Counted from the first letter of the stretch, positions 8,812-17,511 are shown. The stretch: 64,000 nt of DNA from Sulfitobacter noctilucicola (GCF_000622385.1 NZ_JASD01000008.1:2170001-2234000); one strand, 5' to 3'. Notes: generated by a model from the sequence alone, not told the origin. Program-made: numbers and translations.

Positions 8812-10101
8812 TTAGCTTGATGCCTTGCTGAGCGCCTGATCCAGATCAGCGATCAGATCAGCGGCGTCTTCTGTGCCGATGGACAGACGTACCACGTTCG
8901 GGCCTGCACCGGCGGCTTCTTGCTGCTCTGCTGACAATTGGCGGTGTGTGGTGGACGCAGAGTGGATCACAAGGCTGCGTGCATCACCAAGGTTTGCAAC
9001 GTGGCTGAAGATTTCCAGCGCGTTCACCAGTTTGACACAAGCCTCATAGCCGCCCTTCACAGAGATCGTGAACAGCGCGCCTGCACCTTTGGGGCAGACC
9101 TTGGCGACACGGTCATAATAGGGCGAGGATTTCAGACCGGCATAGGTAACCTTCTCGATCCGGTCATCCTGCTCCAGCCATTCGGCCACTTTGATCGCGT
9201 TCTCTACGTGACGTTCCATCCGCAGCGACAGCGTCTCCGTGCCCATCAGAGTATAGTGCGCGGCTTGCGGGTTCATCGTCATGCCCAGATCACGCAGACC
9301 GATTGCAATGCCGTGGAAGGTGAAGGCAAGGTTGCCGAATGTCTCGTGAAACTTCAGGCCGTGATAGGCGGGCTCCGGCTGGCTGAGCGAGGGGAACTTG
9401 TCATTGGCGGACCAGTCGAATTTGCCTGAATCCACAATAGCACCACCGGTAACAGTGCCGTTGCCGGTCAGATACTTGGTGGTGGAATGCACAACGAGGG
9501 TTGCACCATGCTCGATCGGGCGGCAGAGAAACGGTGTCGCCGTGGTGTTGTCGATGATCAGCGGAATTTCAGCCGCATCCGCGATGTCGGCGATGGCACG
9601 CACGTCCATGATATAGCCGCCGGGGTTCGCGATGGCCTCACCGAAAACGGCGCGGGTGTTCTCATCAATCGCGTCCTTCACGGCATCCAGATCGTCGAAA
9701 TCGACAAATTTGCATTCCCAGCCAAAGCGTTTGATCGTGTGGCTGAACTGCGTGACCGTGCCACCGTAAAGACGTGTGGATGCAACGATGTTCTTGCCCG
9801 GTCCCATCAGCGGGAAAAGCGCCATGATCTGAGCGGCATGGCCGGAAGAACAGCATACCGCGCCGACACCACCTTCAAGCGTTGCAATACGTTCCTGCAA
9901 AACGGCAACCGTCGGGTTGGTCAGGCGCGAATAAATGTAGCCGACTTCCTGAAGGTTGAAGAGCGCTGCGGCGTGATCGGCGTCGCGAAAGACATAGGCC
10001 GTGGTCTGGTAGATCGGCGTCTGGCGCGCGCCGGTGGCGGGGTCGGGCCGTGCGCCTGCGTGGATCTGCAGCGTATCAAAGCCGTAAGTTGCGTCTGTCA
10101 T
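8812..10101 (-). CDS. metY: O-acetylhomoserine aminocarboxypropyltransferase (PLP-dependent sulfhydrylase)
   Basis: The enzyme makes homocysteine (or methionine, with methanethiol) from O-acetylhomoserine and sulfide. The 429-residue protein belongs to the Cys/Met metabolism PLP family. Visible motifs are YSRLTNPT, SSGHAAQ, the PLP lysine K209 in HSTTKYLTG, and SIGTEDAADLIADL near the end. The C-terminal region (SLVIHSASTTHRQL) matches MetY rather than cystathionine synthase. The start at 10101 has GGGAGAG upstream; the longer frame upstream of it is not conserved-looking. A small hairpin (CCGC-ATCAG-GCGG, near 10121-10133) lies just before the ribosome-binding site. I found no SAM-II-type riboswitch. 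Confidence 0.93.
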   Translation of the reverse strand: MTDATYGFDTLQIHAGARPDPATGARQTPIYQTTAYVFRDADHAAALFNLQEVGYIYSRLTNPTVAVLQERIATLEGGVGAVCCSSGHAAQIMALFPLMGPGKNIVASTRLYGGTVTQFSHTIKRFGWECKFVDFDDLDAVKDAIDENTRAVFGEAIANPGGYIMDVRAIADIADAAEIPLIIDNTTATPFLCRPIEHGATLVVHSTTKYLTGNGTVTGGAIVDSGKFDWSANDKFPSLSQPEPAYHGLKFHETFGNLAFTFHGIAIGLRDLGMTMNPQAAHYTLMGTETLSLRMERHVENAIKVAEWLEQDDRIEKVTYAGLKSSPYYDRVAKVCPKGAGALFTISVKGGYEACVKLVNALEIFSHVANLGDARSLVIHSASTTHRQLSAEQQEAAGAGPNVVRLSIGTEDAADLIADLDQALSKASS

Positions 10102-10283
10102 GTGTCTCTCCCTTGGAATGCCGCCTGATGCGGATTGCCTCTTCGATACGGGAACCTGTTGGCCCAGACAAGAGAGCGGACGCGGGCAAGAACAGCGTTT
10201 TGGAAAGCGATGGCAGCGTTGGCGCGCTGTTCCGCAGATGGCATGTTTGTCGAAACGATAGTTTATCGGGGCAGTTTTGACCA

Positions 10284-10340
10284 CATACATACAATGTATG
10301 TTGACAGACTCAGTAGTGAAAGCATACATGTATAGTATGT
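10284..10340 (+). promoter_or_regulatory. Two matching inverted-repeat operator candidates with a TTGACA box
   Basis: Two sites share the form CATAC-N7-GTATG, at 10284-10300 and 10323-10339. Between them lies a perfect TTGACA (10301-10306). No good -10 box is found at standard spacing. The sites lie 21 bp before the start of the ribbon-helix-helix-like gene and about 183 bp upstream of metY on the other strand. They are most simply autoregulatory operators of the small protein; control of metY is less likely. Confidence 0.55.
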
Positions 10341-10360
10341 TTTGAGCAGGAGTTTTCAAA

Positions 10361-10945
10361 ATGGGTAAAATAGAAAAAATCAGCGCACCCAAAGCCGGAA
10401 CTGCAGAGCGTTCTGCGCAGCGGGCACGCAGAAAAGAAGCCGTTGCGAAGGCTTCAACCGTGACCTTCACGCTGGAGCCGACAGTTAAACGCGCTATCGC
10501 AGCTCAGGCGAAAGCCGCAGGCATGAATGTGACGCACTACTTGCAGATGATGGTGGAAAATCACGTGATTGATCATGCCGCCAAGGGCGATCCGCTTGCA
10601 ACACGTCTCGCGGCAAAGCGCTTTGTCATCAATCATGCGGTGGCATTGGCAGGATCTCTGTACAGCGCGGGCAAATTTGACGAGCACTTCATCCTGACCG
10701 TGGTGCGGGAAGCGGAGAAATCGCCCGAGTTTTCTGCGAACTACGCAGAAGCAGTGGGTGGCGAGGACGCCGACGGAACACGGGCAGCAGCGCGTGCGCG
10801 GGTATCACTGAACCAGCAGATCGGTCGCGTAATCAAAAAAGCAGCGGGTGCGCGCAGCAAGCGGCTGGCAAGTGGCAAAATCGCCCGGGCGCAGGTCACG
10901 GATGCGATTGTTTCGACCTATACGCTGCTCGACAAAGCGGCTTGA
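10361..10945 (+). CDS. Ribbon-helix-helix-like DNA-binding protein candidate
   Basis: I do not recognise this 194-residue protein by name. Residues 1-30 are a basic Ala/Arg/Lys-rich arm. Residues 32-70 (STVTFTLEPTVKRAIAAQAK, then GMNVTHYLQMMVENHVI) have the strand-helix-helix pattern of MetJ/Arc-type ribbon-helix-helix domains. The remaining helical part ends with a basic stretch (RVIKKAAGARSKRLASGK). GCAGGAG lies just before ATG 10361. The paired inverted repeats upstream fit a self-regulating repressor. It converges on the glycosyltransferase-like gene with one base between the stops. No toxin partner is present, so I do not call it an antitoxin. Confidence 0.5.
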   Translation: MGKIEKISAPKAGTAERSAQRARRKEAVAKASTVTFTLEPTVKRAIAAQAKAAGMNVTHYLQMMVENHVIDHAAKGDPLATRLAAKRFVINHAVALAGSLYSAGKFDEHFILTVVREAEKSPEFSANYAEAVGGEDADGTRAAARARVSLNQQIGRVIKKAAGARSKRLASGKIARAQVTDAIVSTYTLLDKAA

Positions 10946-10946
10946 T

Positions 10947-11951
10947 CTAACGGATCCAGAAGCCATTCTTTTTTATCTGGTTACGGATCATCTGCTCGCG
11001 TCTGGGCAGGTGATCCTGATCAAACAGCGCACGCACTTTGTGGCCACGGCCCTGATAGATCGTGCGTTTGATCGCGTTTGATCCCTTTAGCACCTTCTTG
11101 AGCTTGTTGGGGGCGGTTACTGTTTCAAGCACCTCAATGGCGCGCTCGCTTTCGCGGGCATAAAGGAGGGGCAGGAAACGATAGTGACAGCTCACTTCCC
11201 CGTCCAGATACCCCGGTGCAAGTGTATCCCGTCCACCGCCCAAAGCATGGATGGCCAGCGGCAACGCGATCTGATCCAGCCAGGGATCAAAGCTCTGCGC
11301 ACACAACTCGACCGGCGGCGTGTCACGGATGGCTAACGCGTATTGCAGAAATTTCGCGCCGAACTGGCGGGGACAGCGGTAATAGAAAAAACCTGCATTA
11401 AAATAGAGATACCTGCGCCAGTATTCGTCAGGCTGGGTCAGATCGAGGCTACTTTCAAAATCCAGTCCGAACTTGTCATAAAGCGATTTCCACAAGCCAG
11501 TATACCCGGGGCCATAAATCTGCGGTTCCGGCCATGTACCTTCGCGGCGCAGTGACGCGCTGGGCCTGTCAAAATTGAAAGGAACCGAATTGAGGTCGCC
11601 GGTGATCAGCGTGTCTGTATCGAAGAACACAAAGGGCTCACCCTTGGGCAACACCTTGAGCATCTCGATCTTGTTTCCGTAGGGGTATTTCTGGCCAAAA
11701 TGTGTGTTCTCGAAGGGGATAATCTCTGCGCCAAGCTCAATAAGGGCAGCGCGGATATCAGCGTTCTTGATCCTTGGATCGTTCTCCCATCGCACACCGG
11801 GTTGCGGCTCTGCGACGAACAATCGGCCTTTGAAATCGGGGCTGGAGTGCCGCAGGGAAGCGGCGAATATGAGCGCCTCATATGCAAGCCGGCCTTGTTG
11901 ACCGACGATTGCCACGTTGAAAGTTTGCGAGCCTGCTGCTTTGCGTGCCAT
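10947..11951 (-). CDS. Glycosyltransferase-like protein with a DTD motif
   Basis: The 334-residue protein starts at ATG 11951. The start is set by the beginning of recognisable fold sequence (FNVAIVGQQGRLAYEALIFA), and upstream residues in the frame look non-coding. It has the layout of a GT-A nucleotide-sugar transferase: an alternating strand/helix N-terminus, then FVFFDTDTLITGDL with D111 and D113 in place for metal and nucleotide binding. Later regions (YLYFNAGFFYYR and SFDPWLDQIALPLA) resemble the acceptor side of glycogenin-like families. No signal peptide or membrane helix is seen. Sugar and acceptor are unknown. It lies back to back with the next secreted protein, with 88 bp between starts. 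Confidence 0.55.
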   Translation of the reverse strand: MARKAAGSQTFNVAIVGQQGRLAYEALIFAASLRHSSPDFKGRLFVAEPQPGVRWENDPRIKNADIRAALIELGAEIIPFENTHFGQKYPYGNKIEMLKVLPKGEPFVFFDTDTLITGDLNSVPFNFDRPSASLRREGTWPEPQIYGPGYTGLWKSLYDKFGLDFESSLDLTQPDEYWRRYLYFNAGFFYYRCPRQFGAKFLQYALAIRDTPPVELCAQSFDPWLDQIALPLAIHALGGGRDTLAPGYLDGEVSCHYRFLPLLYARESERAIEVLETVTAPNKLKKVLKGSNAIKRTIYQGRGHKVRALFDQDHLPRREQMIRNQIKKNGFWIR

Positions 11952-12039
11952 AGTCGCGCGACGCCTTTTGTTTTTTACGACTATAGCGCCGTTTGGCATG
12001 GCACAAAAGATGCCATTTGCCACCATTCCGAGGGGGAAA

Positions 12040-12657
12040 ATGATGTTTGATCTGGTATTTGCACTAATTGCAGCGGGCATGAACGGTGCCCCGTCGACAG
12101 CACCAGAGGTCACCGCCGCGGCGTCGGCGGCGCAGATGGCTGGCAGTCCGACGGTGCAGATTGCCCCTAATAGTGTGGTGATCGGGCAGGGTGTCGTGAA
12201 ACCAACGACCCCCGCACCCCTTGAGGTGCAAAGCACCCAAGGGGATTCATTCAATATGGCGGTGGTGCCGCCCGGGCTGGTTGCTGATCCACAGGTCCCC
12301 AGCGGCAAATTCACAACGGCTGCAGAGGTGAAACCGATACTTAGTGCCACCAAGGGCAACTGGGTCGCCATTCGCGAGTATGAAGGGCAGGACTGGCTTT
12401 ATATAACCCACCTCTGGGCGTGGCGTTGCGGGCTGAAGGCAATCGCGATTTCCATCAATCAAGAGCCGATGCAGAATTGGCCGGTGCCCGATTGTCACGA
12501 AAAGTACACGACCCCCAACGCAGTGCTCGAAGGCGACGGCCTGCCGTACCTTACGCTAAAGCTTGGCGGCGTGCAGACGGTGACCATCCAGATCGTCTAT
12601 GACGACCTGTCGATGGACGTCGCGCAGTTCGAGCGTGGCAACATTTTGATCCCCTAA
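12040..12657 (+). CDS. Secreted hypothetical protein
   Basis: A protein of 205 residues (204 if the second ATG at 12043 is used, which is better spaced from GAGGGGG). The N-terminus MMFDLVFALIAAGMNGAPS is a short hydrophobic signal-like segment. A Pro/Thr/Ala-rich region follows, then a compact region with EYEGQDWLYITHLWAWRCG, two cysteines (in WRCGL and PDCHE) that could pair, and a beta-rich end (LTLKLGGVQTVTIQIVYDD). I do not recognise a family. The CtrA-like box downstream at 12711 belongs to the next gene rather than this one. Confidence 0.55.
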   Translation: MMFDLVFALIAAGMNGAPSTAPEVTAAASAAQMAGSPTVQIAPNSVVIGQGVVKPTTPAPLEVQSTQGDSFNMAVVPPGLVADPQVPSGKFTTAAEVKPILSATKGNWVAIREYEGQDWLYITHLWAWRCGLKAIAISINQEPMQNWPVPDCHEKYTTPNAVLEGDGLPYLTLKLGGVQTVTIQIVYDDLSMDVAQFERGNILIP

Positions 12658-12710
12658 GAGACACTTTCTTCATGAGTGATTCGGAGCCGGCTACACGGCG
12701 CGCATCACGG

Positions 12711-12727
12711 ATTAACAGTCTGTTAAT
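12711..12727 (+). promoter_or_regulatory. CtrA-type box and perfect palindrome
   Basis: The sequence ATTAACAGTCTGTTAAT contains TTAA-N7-TTAA (12712-12726), the consensus full site for the alphaproteobacterial response regulator CtrA. It is also a perfect 8-bp inverted repeat about one central base. It sits 163 bp upstream of the large acidic protein at 12890, in a 232-bp gap with no gene. Binding is inferred. Confidence 0.5.
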
Positions 12728-12889
12728 TTGGTCAATATTGACGTTTGAAAGGAAACAATTCCCCCTACCAATCCGCTCCGTGACGGGTCACTGATGCCCA
12801 AACGTGACCAATGTGTGTTTTTTGCTGACCGTAATTAAGGCAATGCCTAAGACCGTCTGCGATACATTCAAATGCGCCAGGAGCCTGCC

Positions 12890-15058
12890 ATGCTAGATGC
12901 GACACCAAAAGTACCTGTTACCGTTACTCTGGGATGCGATCCCCAAGTGACTGTTACTCTGACTGAAACACCAACGGGTACTATATTCGTTTCCATCGCT
13001 CCGACTGATCCGGCGATGCCTGTCGGTGATATCGACGGGATCTTCTTTAACCTGACTGACGACAGCACCCTCGACACAGTTAATTTCTTCCCTGAACCTA
13101 ACACAGGGTCGATCTTTGCACCGGTAACTGGTGTGCAAGCTGCAGCGGATGCTGTGAACACGCTTTCTAACGGCGCACAAACCGCAGACAGCTATGACAT
13201 CGGTATCCAGTTCGGGACAGTAGACGATTCCACCCAAGGTGTGGTGCCGCAGACGGCCTTCACCCTTTTCGCGGACAACGGGCCGTTGCTACTGGAAGAC
13301 CTCGACCTTGATAGCCTTGCAACCGTTGTAAACTCCGACGGCGGCAACGGTCAGGTTCTGACAACTGGCGATACGCCTGATGATGATCCGGTGCTCGTGG
13401 TCAAGGAAATCCTGTTCGAAGACTTCGACGACATTCACAGGGCCACCGATTCAGACGCAATCGAAAGCAACACCGGTTGGGCTGTCGCATGGGACAAACT
13501 GGTCACCAATGGTCACAACGACGGTACCGTGACCTTTGAAGAGGTCGAAACAGACGGTCCCGTGACCCTGACAATGGACCTGAACACACACGACACACAC
13601 AAGTTTGAAAACTCCGGCGCATATGCGGACAGCTTGCGCGTAGAGGTCAGCATCGATGGCGGCGAATGGGTTTTGCTGGACGAGTATGAAGTGAACGACG
13701 CGGGAACGGCAATTGTCGGTTCTGAAACCGGCCAGTCATTCGGCAACAGCGGCAATACCGTCAGCTATTCTGGCGGCATCCTCGATACGGCCGAAGATAA
13801 CGTCCAGTTCCGTGTCGTCTCTGACATTTCTGCCGGTGACGAATACATCAAGATCGACAATGTCAGCATCACGGCAACCGAAGCCGAAGCGGTGCCGGGC
13901 GAGACCGAGCTTGTTCAATCCGAAGTGCTTGCGGATGACTTTAACGACATTTACCGCGCGACTGATTCCGATGTTGTCGAAAGCAATACCGGATGGGCTG
14001 CGGCATGGGACAAGCTGGTCACCAATGGTCATAACGACGGCACGCTCACCTTTGAAGAAGTTGCGACGGACGGTCCTGTCAGCCTGACAATGGATCTGAA
14101 CACCCACGATACACACAAGTTTGAGAACTCCGGCGCATATGCGGACAGCCTGCGCGTTGAAGTCAGCATCGATGGTGGAGATTGGGTCCTTTTGGACGAG
14201 TATCAGGTCAACGATGCAGGCACGGCGATTGTCGGCTCCGAAACTGGTCAGACATTCGGCAACAGCGGCAGCACTGTCAACTACTCCGGCGGCATCCTTG
14301 ATACCGCCGAAGAAAGCGCGCAGTTCCGCGTTGTGTCAGATATCTCTGCGGGTGACGAATACATCAAGATCGACAACGTCAGCATCGAAGCCTCCACGGA
14401 AGTTGCGGTTGAGGGCAGTGATGGCGACGCCGTCAAAGTCGATTTCGAGGGGCTGTCCTCTGGCGATGTGGTCGATGCCCAATTCGCAGGTGTCTCGATC
14501 TCTGCCCAGCGGGCAGGGGATGCGGACAACAGCGAAAACGATGCAATGATCTTTGACAGCAACGCACCAACGGGTGGCGACCATGATCTGGCGTTCGACA
14601 ATCAGGACAACATCCTGATTATCTCTGAAGACAACGACAGTTCCGATGCGGACGATAATGCGCACGGCGGCACGATCACTTTTGATTTTGACGATCCATC
14701 CGATGTGGTCAGCATCACAATGCTGGACATCGAAGAAAGCGGCGGCACGATCGATTTGATCGACGCCAACGGTGATCTGATCCGGACAGTGGATATTCCT
14801 GTCACTGGCGACGGTGAAGCACAAGATGTCGATATTGATACCGCGGGTGTCTCAACCATGAATGTAAACATGGTCGGCTCCGGCGCGGTTGATGATCTGT
14901 GCTACATTCCGATGTCTGACGATGCAGATGATGAGTGCGGCGGCCAGTATGACGTGGGCTACATTGCCGGTATCCCTGTTTTGCAGCCGATCGACGAAGA
15001 TCAGCTGAAAGACCTTGATGCGGCCGAAGACGACCTCGAAGCCGATGCTTTGATGTAA
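12890..15058 (+). CDS. Large acidic protein with two near-identical beta-rich repeats
   Basis: A 722-residue, strongly acidic protein starting at ATG 12890 (AGGAG just upstream; ATG 12872 is poorer). No Sec signal is present, and no RTX nonapeptides are seen. Residues 1-165 are a Thr/Val-rich beta region. Two repeats of about 156 residues lie at roughly 174-328 and 345-500, each beginning DDF(D/N)DI and containing SNTGWA, HDTHKFENSGAYADSLRVEV and SDISAGDEYIKIDNVSI. They look like beta-sandwich binding modules. Residues 517-670 form a different domain (VDFEGLSSGDVVDAQFAGVS) of a type I associate with extracellular proteins of marine Rhodobacteraceae. The acidic tail could be a type I secretion signal. 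Function unknown; a surface or extracellular role is inferred. Confidence 0.65.
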   Translation: MLDATPKVPVTVTLGCDPQVTVTLTETPTGTIFVSIAPTDPAMPVGDIDGIFFNLTDDSTLDTVNFFPEPNTGSIFAPVTGVQAAADAVNTLSNGAQTADSYDIGIQFGTVDDSTQGVVPQTAFTLFADNGPLLLEDLDLDSLATVVNSDGGNGQVLTTGDTPDDDPVLVVKEILFEDFDDIHRATDSDAIESNTGWAVAWDKLVTNGHNDGTVTFEEVETDGPVTLTMDLNTHDTHKFENSGAYADSLRVEVSIDGGEWVLLDEYEVNDAGTAIVGSETGQSFGNSGNTVSYSGGILDTAEDNVQFRVVSDISAGDEYIKIDNVSITATEAEAVPGETELVQSEVLADDFNDIYRATDSDVVESNTGWAAAWDKLVTNGHNDGTLTFEEVATDGPVSLTMDLNTHDTHKFENSGAYADSLRVEVSIDGGDWVLLDEYQVNDAGTAIVGSETGQTFGNSGSTVNYSGGILDTAEESAQFRVVSDISAGDEYIKIDNVSIEASTEVAVEGSDGDAVKVDFEGLSSGDVVDAQFAGVSISAQRAGDADNSENDAMIFDSNAPTGGDHDLAFDNQDNILIISEDNDSSDADDNAHGGTITFDFDDPSDVVSITMLDIEESGGTIDLIDANGDLIRTVDIPVTGDGEAQDVDIDTAGVSTMNVNMVGSGAVDDLCYIPMSDDADDECGGQYDVGYIAGIPVLQPIDEDQLKDLDAAEDDLEADALM
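13408..14391 (+). repeat. Tandem intragenic duplication, two units about 468 bp long, 516 bp apart
   Basis: Unit 1 (about 13408-13875) and unit 2 (about 13924-14391) encode almost the same 156 residues. Long stretches are also identical at DNA level, for example GGCGCATATGCGGACAGC in both. Differences are largely synonymous, which points to a duplication kept by selection on the protein. Confidence 0.85.
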
Positions 15059-15077
15059 GACCGGTCAGGTTTATAAG

Positions 15078-15115
15078 AAAAGGCCCCTGCTTTTTAAGAA
15101 AGGCAGGGGCCTTTT
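15078..15115 (+). terminator. Strong terminator, possibly bidirectional
   Basis: A perfect 13-bp stem, AAAAGGCCCCTGC (15078-15090) with GCAGGGGCCTTTT (15103-15115), follows the acidic-protein stop by 20 bases. A-rich and T-rich flanks on both sides suit termination of both this gene and the convergent flavoprotein gene. Confidence 0.9.
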
Positions 15116-15147
15116 GTGTTTTCGCTGACGGCGCATGGTCACGCCGT

Positions 15148-16335
15148 TTATTGGCGATCCCGTGATCCGGGTTTAAAAGCGCGTAGTGTCATCGCAGGCA
15201 ACCGTCGCAGCACCTTGCGCCCCAAATCTCCATATTCGATCTCTCCGCCCAGCAGGCGCATGTATTCGTTCTTGAGCGTCGTCGAGCCAGCGAAGGCCCG
15301 CGCAAACGGACCCTTAAGGTGTTTTGAAAACATGATTGGCCGTATCATCCGTGCGATGGTGATCGCGCGGTGAATGGTGCTGAGGCTCTTGGCATAGTGT
15401 AATGTGGCAGAGGCGGGGTCTTTGGCGTGCAATGCCTCTGCGGCGCTTTGGGCGGCCAGGCTGCCGCTCTCAATTGCGAATGCGATGCCTTCACCGGTTA
15501 CAGGGTCAACCAGACCCGCCGCATCGCCACAAAGCAACACGGCGTCGCGACCGGGTGTTTTGCGGAAATACCCGAAAGGGATAAAGTGTCCTCTGATCTT
15601 GAGCGCAGCCGGATCATGGCCAAGCTGTTCCAGATAACCATTCATCGCAGTTTTCAGGGCAGGATTGTAGCGTTGCAATCCGCCGATTCCGACCGTTGTG
15701 GTATGTGTTTTCGGGAAGGACCAGCCATATCCCCACACTGCAGCCGATAGATCAATCCGCACCGGCCCCTGATCGCGGCCTGCCTCTTTGGGAACTTCTG
15801 TTTCGAGCGCAAAGCCGATGTTGCGGCGATCATAGGCTGCGCCGAACAGCGCCTTGGCGACCCCGCTGTTGACCCCGTCAGCACCGATCACGACCTGTCC
15901 CGCAATTGTCCGCCCGTCCGCTAGCGTGACTCCGCCATGCGCCAGATCGTAAGATTGGATGCGCTGGCCAGAGAAATCGTTGGCACCGGCCTGAATTGCC
16001 AGATCAAACAAATGTGCATCAAAAGTTCGGCGCATGGTCAAAAAAAGCGGCGGAATATCCGAGATCAACCCTAGCGAGATGCCCTGATGCCAAAACGCTG
16101 CTGCGTCTTTACGCAACAAAACATCCTGAGGCGGATCTGCGTCAAACAAATCAAAATAGGCACGCCGTGCACGCCCCGTGATAAGGCCACCGCATAATTT
16201 GTCTCTGGGAAAACGGCTCTTGTCGATCAGCGCCGTTGAAAGACCCAACTTGCAACAGCGGTATGCCGCTGCTGCGCCGGCCGGACCGCCACCGATGACC
16301 ACGACGTCGAAATTCAGGGTCCCGTTTGGGGTCAT
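15148..16335 (-). CDS. Geranylgeranyl reductase family FAD-dependent oxidoreductase
   Basis: A 395-residue flavoprotein with the dinucleotide-binding motif VVIGGGPAGAAAAYRC at residues 11-26, the family motif DKLCGGLITGRA at about 45-56, VIGADGVNSGVAKALFG near 150, and GDAAGLVDPVTGEGIAFAIE near 275 (FAD ribityl contact). Members reduce double bonds of geranylgeranyl chains (BchP/ChlP, archaeal lipids, quinone side chains). No bacteriochlorophyll or carotenoid gene is nearby, so photosynthesis is not implied. Substrate unknown. GAGAAGG precedes ATG 16335. Confidence 0.82.
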   Translation of the reverse strand: MTPNGTLNFDVVVIGGGPAGAAAAYRCCKLGLSTALIDKSRFPRDKLCGGLITGRARRAYFDLFDADPPQDVLLRKDAAAFWHQGISLGLISDIPPLFLTMRRTFDAHLFDLAIQAGANDFSGQRIQSYDLAHGGVTLADGRTIAGQVVIGADGVNSGVAKALFGAAYDRRNIGFALETEVPKEAGRDQGPVRIDLSAAVWGYGWSFPKTHTTTVGIGGLQRYNPALKTAMNGYLEQLGHDPAALKIRGHFIPFGYFRKTPGRDAVLLCGDAAGLVDPVTGEGIAFAIESGSLAAQSAAEALHAKDPASATLHYAKSLSTIHRAITIARMIRPIMFSKHLKGPFARAFAGSTTLKNEYMRLLGGEIEYGDLGRKVLRRLPAMTLRAFKPGSRDRQ

Positions 16336-16529
16336 TCAGCCTTCTCATGGTCTACGCAGTAGTGGGGCGTTCAATAATGATAGAAGGGATGCCTCGGGAA
16401 TGAAACCTTGGCCTTGGCATTCGGCTTTCGCACACATCTCGGCAATCTCGTTGTGAAGAGGCGCAAAAAACGAAAATCCAATGCTCATTTGATGTAACGG
16501 CAAAGCTGTCATATCAAATGGATGGAAAG

Positions 16530-16613
16530 TGGTGGGCGACCCTGGAATCGAACCAGGCGTGCGTCTCCGCGAGGGAGTTACAGTCCCCTGCCACACCTTG
16601 CGGCCTGTCGCCC
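16530..16613 (-). tRNA. tRNA-Tyr (anticodon GUA)
   Basis: The 84-base class II tRNA folds fully. The acceptor arm is GGGCGAC/GTCGCCC with encoded CCA. The D stem is GCC/GGC and the anticodon loop is CTGTAAC. There is a long variable arm, and the T arm is CCTGG-TTCGATT-CCAGG. It is divergent from rlmB. Confidence 0.96.
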
Positions 16614-16724
16614 ACTGCGTCCTTCGCATTGCGCTGGACGTGGGGGCGTGATTACAAGCGGCCCTAAGGGGCGTCAAGGCAAAAACAGTCGTGTTTTGCA
16701 CAGACCGCAAATAGGAATGAAAAG

Positions 16725-17501
16725 ATGAAGAAACCCAAATGGGTCGTACAGAAAGAGCAGGACAAAAAGGCGCAGGAAAACCTGACTGTCTGGTTGTTCG
16801 GATTGCATGCCGTGCGCGACGCGCTGATGAACCCGGCCCGCGAGAAATTGACATTGATGGTCACACCGAATGCGCAGGCTAAGCTGGAAGAAGCGATTGC
16901 TTTTTCTGGTATGGAACCGCAGGTGCAGGACCCGCGCAAATTCAAACCACCGCTTGATTCCGGCTCTGTTCATCAGGGCGCTGTGCTTGAGGTAAAGCCG
17001 CTTAACTGGGGACGGCTTGAGGATGTCTGCATCGGGGACGCAGCACCGCGCGTACTGTTGCTTGACCGGGTGACTGATCCGCATAACGTGGGCGCGATCC
17101 TGCGCTCTGCCGAAGTATTGGGGGCCTCGGCCGTGATCGGAACGCGTCACCATTCCGCGCCTGAGACGGGTGCGCTGGCCAAAACGGCATCAGGTGCTCT
17201 GGAACGGCAACCCTATCTGCGGGTCCGGAACCTTGCTGATGCAATCCGTGCACTGCAAAACATGGGCTATCTTGTTCTCGGGCTGGACGGCGAGGCAGAG
17301 ATATCTGTCGAACAGGCGGTTGAGGGCAAGCGGTCGCGTCCCGTCGCACTCGTTCTGGGAGCAGAGGGGCCGGGGCTGCGCGAGAAAACCCGCGAGACAG
17401 TTGACGCGCTGGTCAAGATTGACGCGGCAGGGCAGTTTGGTTCCCTCAACGTCTCAAACGCGGCGGCCATCGCCCTATATGCAGTAAGAGGCAACGCGTA
17501 G
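16725..17501 (+). CDS. rlmB: 23S rRNA (guanosine(2251)-2'-O)-methyltransferase RlmB
   Basis: A SPOUT (TrmH) family methyltransferase of 258 residues that 2'-O-methylates a P-loop guanosine of 23S rRNA using SAM. An N-terminal substrate-binding domain (LFGLHAVRDALMNP) precedes the knotted catalytic domain, with motif 1 DRVTDPHNVGAILRSAE at about 114-130, motif 2 LVLGAEGPGLRE and motif 3 GSLNVSNAAAIALY near the C-terminus. It could act on another rRNA or tRNA position, since the family is hard to split by sequence alone. It is followed 10 bases later by a small zinc-ribbon gene, probably co-transcribed. Confidence 0.9.
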   Translation: MKKPKWVVQKEQDKKAQENLTVWLFGLHAVRDALMNPAREKLTLMVTPNAQAKLEEAIAFSGMEPQVQDPRKFKPPLDSGSVHQGAVLEVKPLNWGRLEDVCIGDAAPRVLLLDRVTDPHNVGAILRSAEVLGASAVIGTRHHSAPETGALAKTASGALERQPYLRVRNLADAIRALQNMGYLVLGLDGEAEISVEQAVEGKRSRPVALVLGAEGPGLREKTRETVDALVKIDAAGQFGSLNVSNAAAIALYAVRGNA

Positions 17502-17511
17502 AGAGACCCTG

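Noticed and set aside
10102..10283. SAM-II or other methionine riboswitch ahead of metY
   Set aside because: I could not find the conserved pseudoknot sequence; only a small four-pair hairpin lies near the ribosome-binding site.
10361..10945. Antitoxin of a toxin-antitoxin pair
   Set aside because: At 194 residues it is long for an antitoxin, and no small partner gene is next to it.
11952..12371. Upstream extension of the glycosyltransferase-like gene by 140 codons
   Set aside because: It is antisense to the secreted protein at 12040-12657 and is low in complexity; the fold begins at 11951.
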